A stretch of 64,000 bases of DNA, taken from positions 124,001 through 188,000 of the forward strand of contig BGOK01000002.1 in NCBI GenBank assembly GCA_003569205.1. The letters run 5' to 3'. This stretch comes from Verrucomicrobiota bacterium (GTDB lineage: Bacteria > Verrucomicrobiota > Verrucomicrobiia > Opitutales > UBA953). How positions within the stretch are numbered: position 1 is the first letter of the stretch; each line of letters begins with the position of its first letter. Below, one piece after another: positions 15,952 to 24,958 of the stretch. The notes beneath the pieces were generated by a model, which worked only from the letters and a program-made list of their open reading frames with translations, was not told the DNA's origin and made no database searches. A program made the translations under genes and the position numbers.

Positions 15952-18153
15952 TTATTTGGTGGTCTCGGTTGGCTTGGCGCCGAGGGACTTGGTCCAGTCG
16001 GCCGCAATTCGGACCGCTTCCTGGAGCTGGATATCGTAGTCAGGCCAGTCTTCGTCTTCAAGTGGGTCACGGACGCGCGACATACGCTTCGACTTACTGG
16101 TCCACTCGGCCCCTTCCTTTTTCTCCTGCTCGAGGGCGGCGTCCAGTTTTACGTCGGTGGCCTTGATCGCTTTGGTCGCTAGCACGGTGAGTTCCTTCCG
16201 CACCTGCTCACGGAACACGAGGTCATCGCTCCGCTCTTGGCGGCGCTGGTCCAGGGAGAGGGAGACTTCCTTGCGGAGCTGACGGCTCTTGGTCCATTCG
16301 ATGGAATGGGTCAGCGTGAGGAATTCCGGCATTTCGGCCTGACGCTTAGCGGAAGCCTCACCCAGCAGTTTGACTAGGCCGTCGGAGAGCTTGGCCTTTA
16401 GCCAATCGCCTTCGTCGGCCTTTGTAAGGGAGGGCGGAATGGAGTCCCAGGCCAACGGACGCTCCAGGTCGGATTCGGCCACGGGTAGAACCGAGAAGAC
16501 GGACGGCACGACGATGTCGGCGGGAACGCCCTTGAGCTGGATGGAGGAGCCGCTGGGGGCATACCATTTTGGATGGTCACCTTGACGGCGGACTTCACGT
16601 CGAGACCGCGGAAGACACGGTTCAATTCGATGATGTTCTGGACCGAGCCTTTACCGTGAGTCGTCGTATCGCCAACGATGAGGGCGCGGTTGTGGTCTTT
16701 CATGGCGCCGCAGAAGATCTCCGATGCGGAAGCGGAGAGCTTGGTCGTGAGCACGATGAGCGGGCCATTCCAGACAACCTTCTCATTTTCGTCACGGTAG
16801 TCTTCGATGCGTCCTTGGCTGTCGCGGACTTGGAGGATGGAGCCTTTCGGGATGAATAAGCCAGAGAGGTCGACCGCTTCAGTTAGGAGGCCGCCCCCGT
16901 TTTTACGGAGGTCCATGATGAGGGCCTTAATGCCGAGCTTCTTCATCTTCTCGATCAGCTGCTCGACGTCCTTAGTCGGGCTCGAGCCTGTGCCGTCGGG
17001 GTTCTTGCCGTAGAAGGCGGGGAGATCGATGACGCCGACGGTCACGTTGCCGTTACCGTTGGGGGCCTCGAAGCAACGGGCGGAAGCCATCTGGCCGACG
17101 AGCTTGATTTGATCACGTTTGAGGGCGACCGTCTTACGGACGCCGGCGGTATCGATGAGCAGTTTGACGGTGGTGCCTTGCTTGCCGCGGATACGGCTGA
17201 TCGCCTTCTGCAGGCGGAGGCCGACGATGTCATCCATTTCGCCCGCTTCACCTTGGCCGACGGCGATGATGCGGTCACCCGTTTTTACTTGGCCCGAGAG
17301 GTCCAGCGGGCCGCCTGGAAGCACTTCCTTGATGGTGCAGTAGCCATCTTCGTCCGACAGGGTGGCACCGATACCGCAGAGCGAGTTACGCATCGCGATC
17401 TCGAACTCCTCGAGCGACTGCTGGGAGAAGAAGATCGAGTGTGGGTCGTACTGCGTGGAGTAGGCGTTGAGGAAAAGCTCTTCGACCTCCTGCGGGTCAA
17501 ACGTCAGGTAGACACGAACCTTTTCGTAACGCTTCTTGAGGCGGGCGACGGCTTCTTTGACCTTTTCAGGCGTGATAACCGGGGCTGTCGTCTCATGCGA
17601 AGGCTTGGCTTTGGGGCCGGCGGTGGTGCTGGGCTTATCTTCACCGAGTAGTTCGGAGAGGATATCGAGGCGGAGGCGCCGGGACCAGAGGTCATCGGCG
17701 TCGGCATCGCTGGCTGGCCAGTTGCCTTTACGGCGGTCGGTCGGGAAGACGCCAGGTTGACTGAGGTCGATTGGTTGGTTGAGGGCGGCGAGAGCTTCGT
17801 CTGTCCGCTGGACGACCTTGGCCTTGAAGGCCTTGTAGATTTCAAACGCCGGCGTCAGGTTGCCGCGCTGTAAATAGAGATCTAGGCTCTTAGCGTAGCG
17901 GGCGGTGAACTCATCGACTTCCTTCTGCGTGAAGTACATTTTCGCCGGGTCGAGGCTTTCGAAGTAGGTCTTGATGACTTCGTTGGTGTCGATCGACGAC
18001 ATCTCCTTTTTGCTGATGTGGAGCTTCTCGAGTAACGCGACGGTGGCGCGGGTCTCGTTCTGCATGAGCTCCGTAGTCGTGTAGTTCTGGGTCGTCTGAC
18101 CGAAGGCGGCAGCCGACAGCAAGGACCAGTAAAGACGGGGGAAGGAAACGCAT
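15952..18153 (-). CDS. prc: Carboxy-terminal processing protease (Prc/Tsp, S41), reading frame broken
   Basis: A periplasmic tail-specific protease of the Tsp type. The gene is about 733 residues when corrected but is split by two apparent indels. From the ATG at 18153 the signal peptide only stays in frame if one G is removed from the run 18137-18141 (giving MRFLPRLYWSLLSAAAFGQ). The largest intact stretch is 18122-16398, with the TSP N-terminal domain, a PDZ domain (about residues 250-330) and an S41 domain. Catalytic Ser477 (SASASE) and Lys501 (THGKGS) are present. Near 16567-16570 one base is missing; the C-terminal part continues in another frame from about 16566 to 15952 and still reads as the family's helical tail. 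Either sequence error or recent decay explains this. Confidence 0.85.
16567..16570 (-). other. Apparent -1 frameshift site in prc
   Basis: The coding strand has four A residues where five would join the S41 domain frame to the C-terminal frame (restoring KWYAPSGSSIQLKG as in other Tsp proteases). No pseudoknot or other stimulator is evident, so programmed frameshifting is not favoured. Confidence 0.75.
18137..18141 (-). other. Apparent +1 frameshift site at the prc signal peptide
   Basis: A run of five C on the coding strand puts the ATG at 18153 out of frame with the protease. Four C residues would give a well-formed signal peptide running straight into the mature protein. Confidence 0.65.
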
Positions 18154-18163
18154 AGTGGGGTAT

Positions 18164-19077
18164 TCAGCGGAGGCGGGCGCTGAGTTCTTCAAGTTTGCGT
18201 TTCTCGCTCTCCGTGAGCGAGCCGAAACCCTTCTCGGAGATCTTATCAAGCAAGTGGTCGAGCTCCGCCCGGGCTTGGCCCGCGAAAGTCCTCCGGTGGA
18301 GCTTTTGGTGGCTGTTTCGGGGTGGTAGGCTTCGGGGGATGCAGGCATGGGCTGGCTTTGTACGACATAAGCGCCGCCGGCCTCAGGAATTGTCCGTCCC
18401 AACCAGCGCCACATGAGCCAACCTGAAAGCAAACCGCCTAAATGGGCCGAATGGGCGATGGCTTGCTCGGGGTTCATCGGCCAGGCGGGATTCCAGAAGG
18501 TCCACTCATGCCGGCTGGGGAGTTCGAGGAAGATCCAGCCGAGCGCTGCAATGCCGGTGGCAAAGATGAGGACCCAGCGGGCTTTGATGGACACCGGGAA
18601 GAAAAGAATCAGCAATGAGATGGTGTTCTCCAGTCGGTCGAGCAGGGCGACGACCATCAACGCGTAGACGCCGCCAGAGATACCCAGTAGGTGCACATTA
18701 CTGCTTGGCCCGCCGATTCCCGTGAGCCACCAGACGATGGCTCCGAGGAGGACGCCGCCGAGGAGGGTCTGTAGATAGGCGCGGCGGCCGTAGCTTTCTT
18801 CGACGAGGTTGCCTAGCCACCAGAGGCCTAAGGCATTCAATAAGAAATGCCAAACGCCACCGTGGACCAGCGCATAGGTCAGCCACTGCCAGGCTTGGGG
18901 GGCGGCATTGTTTAACTCCAGTGGCTCTAGGAAGTTGTAGCCCTTGAAGCGCGTGCTCCAGTCAATGAGGCCGAGGATACCAAAGGTCAGCAGCACCCCG
19001 AGTGTCCAAGCCGTCGCGGTCAGCTGCCGGCGTTCCGGCGTGCTGTCGCGCATGTAGGCTCGGTCACCGATGCCCAC
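18164..19077 (-). CDS. Rhomboid family intramembrane serine protease, C-terminal frame disturbed
   Basis: A GlpG-like rhomboid with six or more membrane helices. Motifs are YALVHGGVWHFLLNALGLWWLG near residues 68-89, catalytic Ser134 in GISGG, and catalytic His212 in AHSAHLGG. The membrane core is intact. After about residue 245 the frame must shift twice, at the five-base run 18334-18338 and near 18285-18287, to reach the conserved cytoplasmic tail (LDHLLDKISEKGFGSLTESE) that ends at the TGA at 18164-18166. Read literally, the frame runs on into the prc gene to 17911. The gene lies 12 bases after clpP and 11 bases before prc, so the three proteases look co-transcribed. Met9 at 19053 is an alternative start. 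Confidence 0.85.
18285..18338 (-). other. Two apparent frameshift sites in the rhomboid tail
   Basis: Removing one base from the five-base run 18334-18338 and one from the three-base run 18285-18287 restores a Pro/Lys-rich linker and then the family's standard C-terminal helix. Both are extra bases in homopolymers, matching the pattern at 18137-18141. Confidence 0.6.
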
Positions 19078-19089
19078 GGCTGGTTCGGG

Positions 19090-19698
19090 TTAGAGCTTCT
19101 TCACGATCTCGTCGGCGAGGCCATACTCGATGGCCTCCTCGGCGGTCATGTAGAAGTCGCGGTCGGTGTCCTTGGTGACTTTTTCAATCTTTTGCTTCGA
19201 GGCCTTCGCAAGGATTTCGTTCAGTTCGGAGCGGAGACGTTCCATCTCCAGAGCCTGGATGTGGATGTCCACGGCCGGGGCTTGGATGCGGCCCATGATG
19301 AGGGGCTGGTGAATCATCACGCGGGCGTGCGGGAAGACGAGGCGCTTGCCCTTGCCTTTGGGCGCTTGGAGCAGGATGGAGCCCATCGAGGCGGCCATGC
19401 CAGTGACGACGACCGTGACGGGGGAGCTGATGAGGCGGATGGTGTCATAGACGGCCATGCCTGCGGTGATCGAGCCGCCCGGGGTATTGATATAGAAGGT
19501 GATGTCCTTACCGGGGTCCGAGGTCTCCAAGTAGAGGAGCTTCTCCACGATGTCCTTGGCGGAGGCGTCGTCGACGGCACCCCAGAGGAAGAGCTTACGC
19601 TGTTCCAGGAACTTCTTCTGGATGAGCATCGCGCTGGGCGAAGCTTCCTTGGGAGCTGCGGGGGTCTTCTCGTCCTCGTCTTCGTCGTCGTGAGCCAT
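19090..19698 (-). CDS. clpP: ATP-dependent Clp protease proteolytic subunit
   Basis: A canonical cytoplasmic ClpP of 202 residues. The ATG at 19698 is chosen over the longer frame to 19854 because the extra residues lack family similarity. It has Ser104 in GMAASMGS, His130 in VMIHQP and Asp181 in the DTDRDF segment, the standard triad, and the hydrophobic-groove residues. The first 20 residues are very acidic (MAHDDEDEDE), longer than the short propeptide of many ClpPs. No clpX or lon lies alongside; instead a rhomboid and a Prc protease follow on the same strand. It is divergent from the ABC ATPase gene. Confidence 0.95.
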   Translation of the reverse strand: MAHDDEDEDEKTPAAPKEASPSAMLIQKKFLEQRKLFLWGAVDDASAKDIVEKLLYLETSDPGKDITFYINTPGGSITAGMAVYDTIRLISSPVTVVVTGMAASMGSILLQAPKGKGKRLVFPHARVMIHQPLIMGRIQAPAVDIHIQALEMERLRSELNEILAKASKQKIEKVTKDTDRDFYMTAEEAIEYGLADEIVKKL

Positions 19699-19865
19699 GG
19701 GAAGAGTTAACTTGGCACAAAAGGGAGCGGAGGCAAGCGTCTCGAGGAGGGTTTTTATGCACAATTCTTGGCTCAATCCTAAGCATGTGGGGTGGAAATC
19801 TGGGTTTGCCCAGCCCCCTTGCCGCTGGCGCTTGCGCCCAGCCGAGACTTCCAACTAATGGGGGC

Positions 19866-20936
19866 GTGCTTTCTGTCCGTGTCACCGGCCTGCGTCGGCG
19901 CCTCGGTTCCGCCGAGGTCCTGAGTGGCGTCGACCTCTCCGTCGAAGCGGGGACGCTCTACTGCCTCGTGGGCCCTTCCGGGAGCGGTAAGACAACGCTG
20001 CTGAAAATCTTAGCTGGTCAGTCGGAGTCCGACGGTGGCCGGGTCCTCTTGGGTGGCAAGGACCTCAAGGCCCTCGACCCGCGTGACCGGGCGACGGCGA
20101 TGGTCTTCCAGAACTACGCTTTATTTCCGCACCTGACGGCTCTCGAGAACGTCGCTTTTGGCCTGGAGGCCTTGGGTTTAACGGAGTCAGAAATCCGGAG
20201 CCATGCCCTCGAGGCGCTGACGGCCGTCGGGGCGGAGGCTTGGGCTTTGCGTCGCCCACAGGAACTTTCTGGCGGCCAGCAGCAACGCATCGCCTTGGCC
20301 CGGGCCTTAGCCGCGAAACCGAAGCTACTCCTGCTCGACGAGCCTTTGAGCAATCTCGATGCCGCCGCGCGCATAGAACTCCGGGATCGGCTGCGAGCAC
20401 TCGTTCGCTCGCAGGGCTTAACGGTCATCTGTGTGCTCCATGATCAGAAGGATGCGTTAGCGATGGCGGATCAGCTGGGCGTGATGCGGCAGGGTAAGAT
20501 TATCCAGTCGGGCGCGCCCATCGACGTGTATCGTCGGCCGGTCGACAGTTGGACCGCGACCTTCCTGGGTTCAGCCAATCTTTTTCCAGGGACGGTCGTG
20601 CATGCAGCTGCGGGCGAATTCATCGCGAGCACTGCTCTGGGTGAAGTGCGCGGGGCACTCTCACAGCCGGCGCAGCCGCCGGCGGTCGGGGCAACGCTCA
20701 TCATCTGTATCCGCCCCGAATGCCTGCACCTGGATGCAATGGCGCCAGACGAGAATGCCTTCGCCGGTAAGGTCACCGACTCGCTATTCCAAGGTGATCT
20801 TTCAGTGCATCGGTTCACGACCCCCGCCGGACTGGTCTTGCAGGTGGCAGAGCTCAACCCCCGCCAGCGGATGGGTTCCAAGGCCACCGTCTATGCTTGG
20901 GCGGAGCCAGAAGACGTAGTGGGCTTAGTAAAATAG
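19866..20936 (+). CDS. ABC transporter ATP-binding protein with TOBE domain
   Basis: The likely start is GTG at 19866 (356 residues); the upstream extension to 19785 has no family counterpart. Walker A is GPSGSGKT at residues 36-43, the signature is LSGGQQQR near residue 136, and Walker B is LLLLDEP near residue 156, followed by the D-loop SNLD. The last roughly 100 residues form a TOBE-type regulatory domain (IICIRPECLHL). This architecture belongs to the CUT1/POT/Fe3+ importer group such as PotA, CysA and FbpC. No permease or binding-protein gene adjoins it, so its partners must be elsewhere and the substrate is unknown. Confidence 0.9.
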   Translation: MLSVRVTGLRRRLGSAEVLSGVDLSVEAGTLYCLVGPSGSGKTTLLKILAGQSESDGGRVLLGGKDLKALDPRDRATAMVFQNYALFPHLTALENVAFGLEALGLTESEIRSHALEALTAVGAEAWALRRPQELSGGQQQRIALARALAAKPKLLLLDEPLSNLDAAARIELRDRLRALVRSQGLTVICVLHDQKDALAMADQLGVMRQGKIIQSGAPIDVYRRPVDSWTATFLGSANLFPGTVVHAAAGEFIASTALGEVRGALSQPAQPPAVGATLIICIRPECLHLDAMAPDENAFAGKVTDSLFQGDLSVHRFTTPAGLVLQVAELNPRQRMGSKATVYAWAEPEDVVGLVK

Positions 20937-21015
20937 GCTTTTATAGCGTTTAGTAATGGCCGTGGAGGGGTGGTAGCAGGGTTGCGTTCTATCGTAATGG
21001 GTATTTAGTGCGTTT

Positions 21016-24000
21016 GTGGCCCGCCCCGCCCCCCAGACGTCCTCTCGACGCCCCGGCTTTTCGCTGGTGCTGTCGTTGATGGTGGCCGCGTTCCTAGTCC
21101 TGACGATTATCGTTCTCGCCAGCTTCATTCGCGTAGAGTCACAGCTCGCCTATAATCGGCATGCGGTGCTGCGCGCCCGCCTGAATGCCTTGGCCTCGAT
21201 GCGGCTCGCGGGGGCTGCCTTGCAACAGTTTGTCGGCCCAGACACCCGGGTCACGGCACCTTCGTCACTCTTCGAGGACCCCGCTGTCACGACCGGTAAC
21301 TATACTTATCCGGTGCTTGGGGTTTGGCAGAGCTGGCAGGGCCGTGACCACGATACGGGTGGGCGTTACGCGGGTCGTCCGTATCGGCCGGACTATAATA
21401 TCAAGGCCTCCAATTACACGGACAACTTTGGGGTGCCTGGAGCCGGTCGATTCCTGACCTGGCTGACGTCTTCATCGATTGGGTATTACGTAGCGTCGTT
21501 GACTCCGCCCCCGCCGCCCCCCCCGCCAGTGGTGATTGTTCCAAGGCCCGTGGTGCCAGGCGTGCCTGGGACGATACCGACGCCGCCACCACCCCCAGTA
21601 CCGCCGCCGAACAAGCCGACGCCACCGCCCGTCAACCCGAAGCCGACCGCTCCGCCAAAGGTCACCCCCGCCTATGATTCGTCTGCCCTCGGGACTTGGC
21701 GTTTTGCGGCTATCCGGCCGACGTTCGGCCACTTCAACTACATCTCACCTTTGGTGGGTCCAGCCACCACGGCAGTCGCATCCGGCCGAATCTATCTGAC
21801 CCCGAACGCCTTTCCCGATGGGACTGGAGCTTTCGCTTGGTGGATCTCAGGCGAAAACCAAAAGGCCCTGCTGCATCCAGCCGACAATCCAGCGGCGCCC
21901 GCACCCACCATTGATGAGGCCATGCAACGCGTGCGTACTTATGGGAATACCGATTTAGCCGCCCTCGGCTTGGTCGGAACTCCGCCCGGCACTTCCTTGC
22001 CGACCCGTGGTACCGCCGCGCTCGTGCCGGTGGCGACCGTTGGAAAGTCGGGCTTCCATGACTATACGACCTACTCCGTTGGGTTACTGACGAACACCGC
22101 TAATGGTGGCGTCCGGAAAGACCTGTCGTTGCTCGCTGAAACTTGGGATTGGATGGACGAAGCGGATCCCCGCCGCGAGGTGAGGTTGCCGCTGTTCCGG
22201 GCTCGGCCGCGGGTGGCGGCTTCGTCAGCGCCCTACGCGGACCTCTTGTATGCGCGTCCTAAGTCCGCGGAGGTTGAGGGCACCGCGGTTGGTAACCGCT
22301 ACCGCCATACCTTGATGTACTGGTGGTCGGATTACGGTTCCAGCGGAGGCTCGACGAGTTACAACGCCGGGACCTTCGGCTCATTATCCTATATTCCACC
22401 AATCCGCAGTTGGAATACTTTGGTGGACTACACCTTGCAGTATCGCAAAGCCGTCGTGAACCGTAGCGCGGGTGGATTGGTCGAAATGGCGCAGTCGCAA
22501 GCTGGCAGCAGCCCGCTCTTCAGTTACCACGAAACAGTATATCGGCAGCCGGTCGTCGCGCGCGTGCAGTTCGTCTTTGCGCAAGCCGCCACCGATAGTG
22601 GCGTTCTCGACGGCACGCAGTGTCGCGCCATCTTGGCTCAGCCCGTCGTCACCGTTTGGAATCCCTATAACGTCCGGATGAAGGTGAAGAACTTTTCGCT
22701 GACGATGAAGGGGAATAGCCTGCCTGTGGCTTTTGAGTTATCACCGATTTCGACGGCGGGTGGACCGCTGCCGATGGGCTCTTGGTTCAATGGTAACTGG
22801 GGTTCGCTTGGCCTGTCCTTGCAGGACCCTTCGGGGTACATTGACCTCATGCCTGGAGAGACGCGGGTCTTTTCCTCGTCGACCGAAAGCGCCCAGCTCT
22901 CGCTCGCCTCGCCTGGCTCCGTCCGTCTGCCTTTATCGCCAGGGTATGCGGCCGGCCTGCCAGTGGGGATATTCCTGAACTTGGAGAACCTTCAGGGGAG
23001 TACGCGCATCACGGCGCGGATGTTGAAACTGAATACCGGACGCGATGCCATCGCGGCAGATATCAATATTCCAGGATGGACTCGGGGGACGCCGATTCGC
23101 TTGAGCTTCCGGAATAACGACCCCATCGCGGCGGCCTTCATCTTTACGACGCTGTATGGGCCCGACGATCCGCCTGGCCCCGAGGCGACTTTGGTCGACG
23201 TGCGGACGAGCCCTCGTCCGTTTGGGACTTTCTCTTTCGGTCTGCGGGCGGCTAACGACGGCACCGTGAAACTAGACCGGGGCGTCGTTTCCCGCGGCAC
23301 GATCCAGTCCAGTCCGTTCTCTGGCTATACGGAGCTCGGCGATAAGTCCCGCGAGGTGCTTACGGACCTATCGCCAACGACTAATCAGGTGACCGCCCTC
23401 GGCGATGGTATCCAGTATCAGGGTGCGCTGCACCCAGTGAACGCACCCTTTGACCTCTATTACCGTCCGCTGAGCGGCTGGATGGATAGCTACGCGCCAC
23501 AGGTCGACGCAGGTCAGCGTGGGTTTATTGTTTCCGGGTTGGATGCCTCCAGTGGCTTAAGCCGCGCGGTCGTGGCGGAACTGCCGACGGTCCCGCCCCA
23601 GTCGCTCGCTGACTTGCAAGGGTGGGATGCACGTGGCTTCAATCCGGCCCCGCCCTTCCAATACGGCTTGATTGGTAATTCCGATGCCTCGCCGATTTTG
23701 CCGGCCGAGGACGTCGTCGGCCGTTGGTTTGATAACGCTGGTAATTACCACCTCCGCACCGAGCTCTCGACGACTTTCTTGCAGCACGACGACAGCTTCT
23801 GCCTGAACCACGTTCTCTTCGATGATTGGTTTGTTTCTTCCCTCGCTCCCGATCAGTCCGCCTGGGGTCGCCTTAACGGCTCTGCGTCCGGCAGTCAGGT
23901 GGTCGCTGAACTTAAGTTATCCTACCAAAAGTACTTGGCGGGTAAGCCGCTGCCGAATGCGTGCTATCGTTTGGGCGCGGACGCCCCGAGCTTTTCGCCT

Positions 24001-24897
24001 GACAGCGTTGACGCGACTAAATTCCCTGATGCGTATCTACGCTTCGGTGCCTACCTGACCGTGCCCGGACAGTTTAACGTGAACAGCTGCTCCGTGCCAG
24101 CTTGGCGGGCAGTGCTGGGGCACCTCCGCGACCAGCAGGTGCCGGTGGCTAAGGCTGCTTCGGGTGATGTCGCCCTCGAGAAGTCTCGGAACCCGCTTCC
24201 GCGCATGTTGCCATCTCCGGAAGCTTCTACAGGTAGCGGCACGCCGGCGGCGGCCCTGACGGGTTTCGCTGCCTTGACGGATGCGCAGTTAAATCAACTG
24301 GCCATCGAAATCGTCAAGCAGGTGCGGGCACGTGGGCCTTTTCTTTCGCTCTCGGAATTCGTCAATCGGCGGCTGCGGCTCTACGATGGCACGGACAAGG
24401 ATTTGGCGCTCAATGGCGCCCTGCAGGCGGCGTTGAAGGCCTTAGAGCAGTCGCCAACGCTCCATCCCGCTACGCGGGCCGCGGCGCTGGGTAAGCCGAC
24501 AACCCCGCCGACGGATGCGCGCTTGTCGCCGGCCGGTTACCCCAGCGATTACATCAACCCGCGCGCCTCCGTCGGTAACTCAACGCACGGTTTACCTGGC
24601 TGGCCGCGGCAGGCTGATTTGCTACGTGGTTTGGCCCCGATTATCTCTGTCCGCGACGACACCTTCATCGTGCGTTCCCTCGGTGAGTCGCCGCACGGCG
24701 AGAGCACGGCCCGCGCATGGTGTGAGGCGGTTTATCAACGTGTGCCTGAATACGTCGATAGCCGGATTCCGGCTTACGAGGCACCGTTGGGCAATAAGCC
24801 TGACCCGACCAAACCCACCGTTGGCTTGGTGAATACGGTCCTCGGTCGCCGGGTTAAGTTGGTATCCTTTCGCTGGCTGCGCTTCGACGAAATCTAG
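21016..24897 (+). CDS. Very large pilin-like membrane protein, Verru_Chthon cassette protein A-like
   Basis: This 1,293-residue protein probably starts at GTG 21016. The N-terminus has a prepilin-like signature: a basic stretch ending RRPGF, then a hydrophobic helix (about residues 15-38) and a charged segment with Glu soon after, as in PilX-type proteins. A Pro-rich hinge covers about residues 160-220. The rest is a long beta-rich extracytoplasmic region without catalytic motifs I recognise. Size and layout match the Verru_Chthon cassette protein A family of Verrucomicrobiota, which normally sits next to smaller prepilin-like proteins B, C and D; none is present here. The function of the family is not established. 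Confidence 0.7.
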   Translation: MARPAPQTSSRRPGFSLVLSLMVAAFLVLTIIVLASFIRVESQLAYNRHAVLRARLNALASMRLAGAALQQFVGPDTRVTAPSSLFEDPAVTTGNYTYPVLGVWQSWQGRDHDTGGRYAGRPYRPDYNIKASNYTDNFGVPGAGRFLTWLTSSSIGYYVASLTPPPPPPPPVVIVPRPVVPGVPGTIPTPPPPPVPPPNKPTPPPVNPKPTAPPKVTPAYDSSALGTWRFAAIRPTFGHFNYISPLVGPATTAVASGRIYLTPNAFPDGTGAFAWWISGENQKALLHPADNPAAPAPTIDEAMQRVRTYGNTDLAALGLVGTPPGTSLPTRGTAALVPVATVGKSGFHDYTTYSVGLLTNTANGGVRKDLSLLAETWDWMDEADPRREVRLPLFRARPRVAASSAPYADLLYARPKSAEVEGTAVGNRYRHTLMYWWSDYGSSGGSTSYNAGTFGSLSYIPPIRSWNTLVDYTLQYRKAVVNRSAGGLVEMAQSQAGSSPLFSYHETVYRQPVVARVQFVFAQAATDSGVLDGTQCRAILAQPVVTVWNPYNVRMKVKNFSLTMKGNSLPVAFELSPISTAGGPLPMGSWFNGNWGSLGLSLQDPSGYIDLMPGETRVFSSSTESAQLSLASPGSVRLPLSPGYAAGLPVGIFLNLENLQGSTRITARMLKLNTGRDAIAADINIPGWTRGTPIRLSFRNNDPIAAAFIFTTLYGPDDPPGPEATLVDVRTSPRPFGTFSFGLRAANDGTVKLDRGVVSRGTIQSSPFSGYTELGDKSREVLTDLSPTTNQVTALGDGIQYQGALHPVNAPFDLYYRPLSGWMDSYAPQVDAGQRGFIVSGLDASSGLSRAVVAELPTVPPQSLADLQGWDARGFNPAPPFQYGLIGNSDASPILPAEDVVGRWFDNAGNYHLRTELSTTFLQHDDSFCLNHVLFDDWFVSSLAPDQSAWGRLNGSASGSQVVAELKLSYQKYLAGKPLPNACYRLGADAPSFSPDSVDATKFPDAYLRFGAYLTVPGQFNVNSCSVPAWRAVLGHLRDQQVPVAKAASGDVALEKSRNPLPRMLPSPEASTGSGTPAAALTGFAALTDAQLNQLAIEIVKQVRARGPFLSLSEFVNRRLRLYDGTDKDLALNGALQAALKALEQSPTLHPATRAAALGKPTTPPTDARLSPAGYPSDYINPRASVGNSTHGLPGWPRQADLLRGLAPIISVRDDTFIVRSLGESPHGESTARAWCEAVYQRVPEYVDSRIPAYEAPLGNKPDPTKPTVGLVNTVLGRRVKLVSFRWLRFDEI

Positions 24898-24958
24898 GAC
24901 CTAATCGCTGGCGGGTTTTTCTCGCCAACCCGCTCGGTTACTTACCTCCTGTGGGCAC

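Noticed and set aside
21510-21680. Proline-codon repeats as a DNA repeat or CRISPR-like array
   Set aside because: Irregular CCN codons encoding a Pro-rich hinge; no fixed repeat unit or spacers.
24911-24933. Hairpin after the pilin-like gene as a terminator
   Set aside because: The 7-bp stem has a 9-base loop and no T-tract following it.
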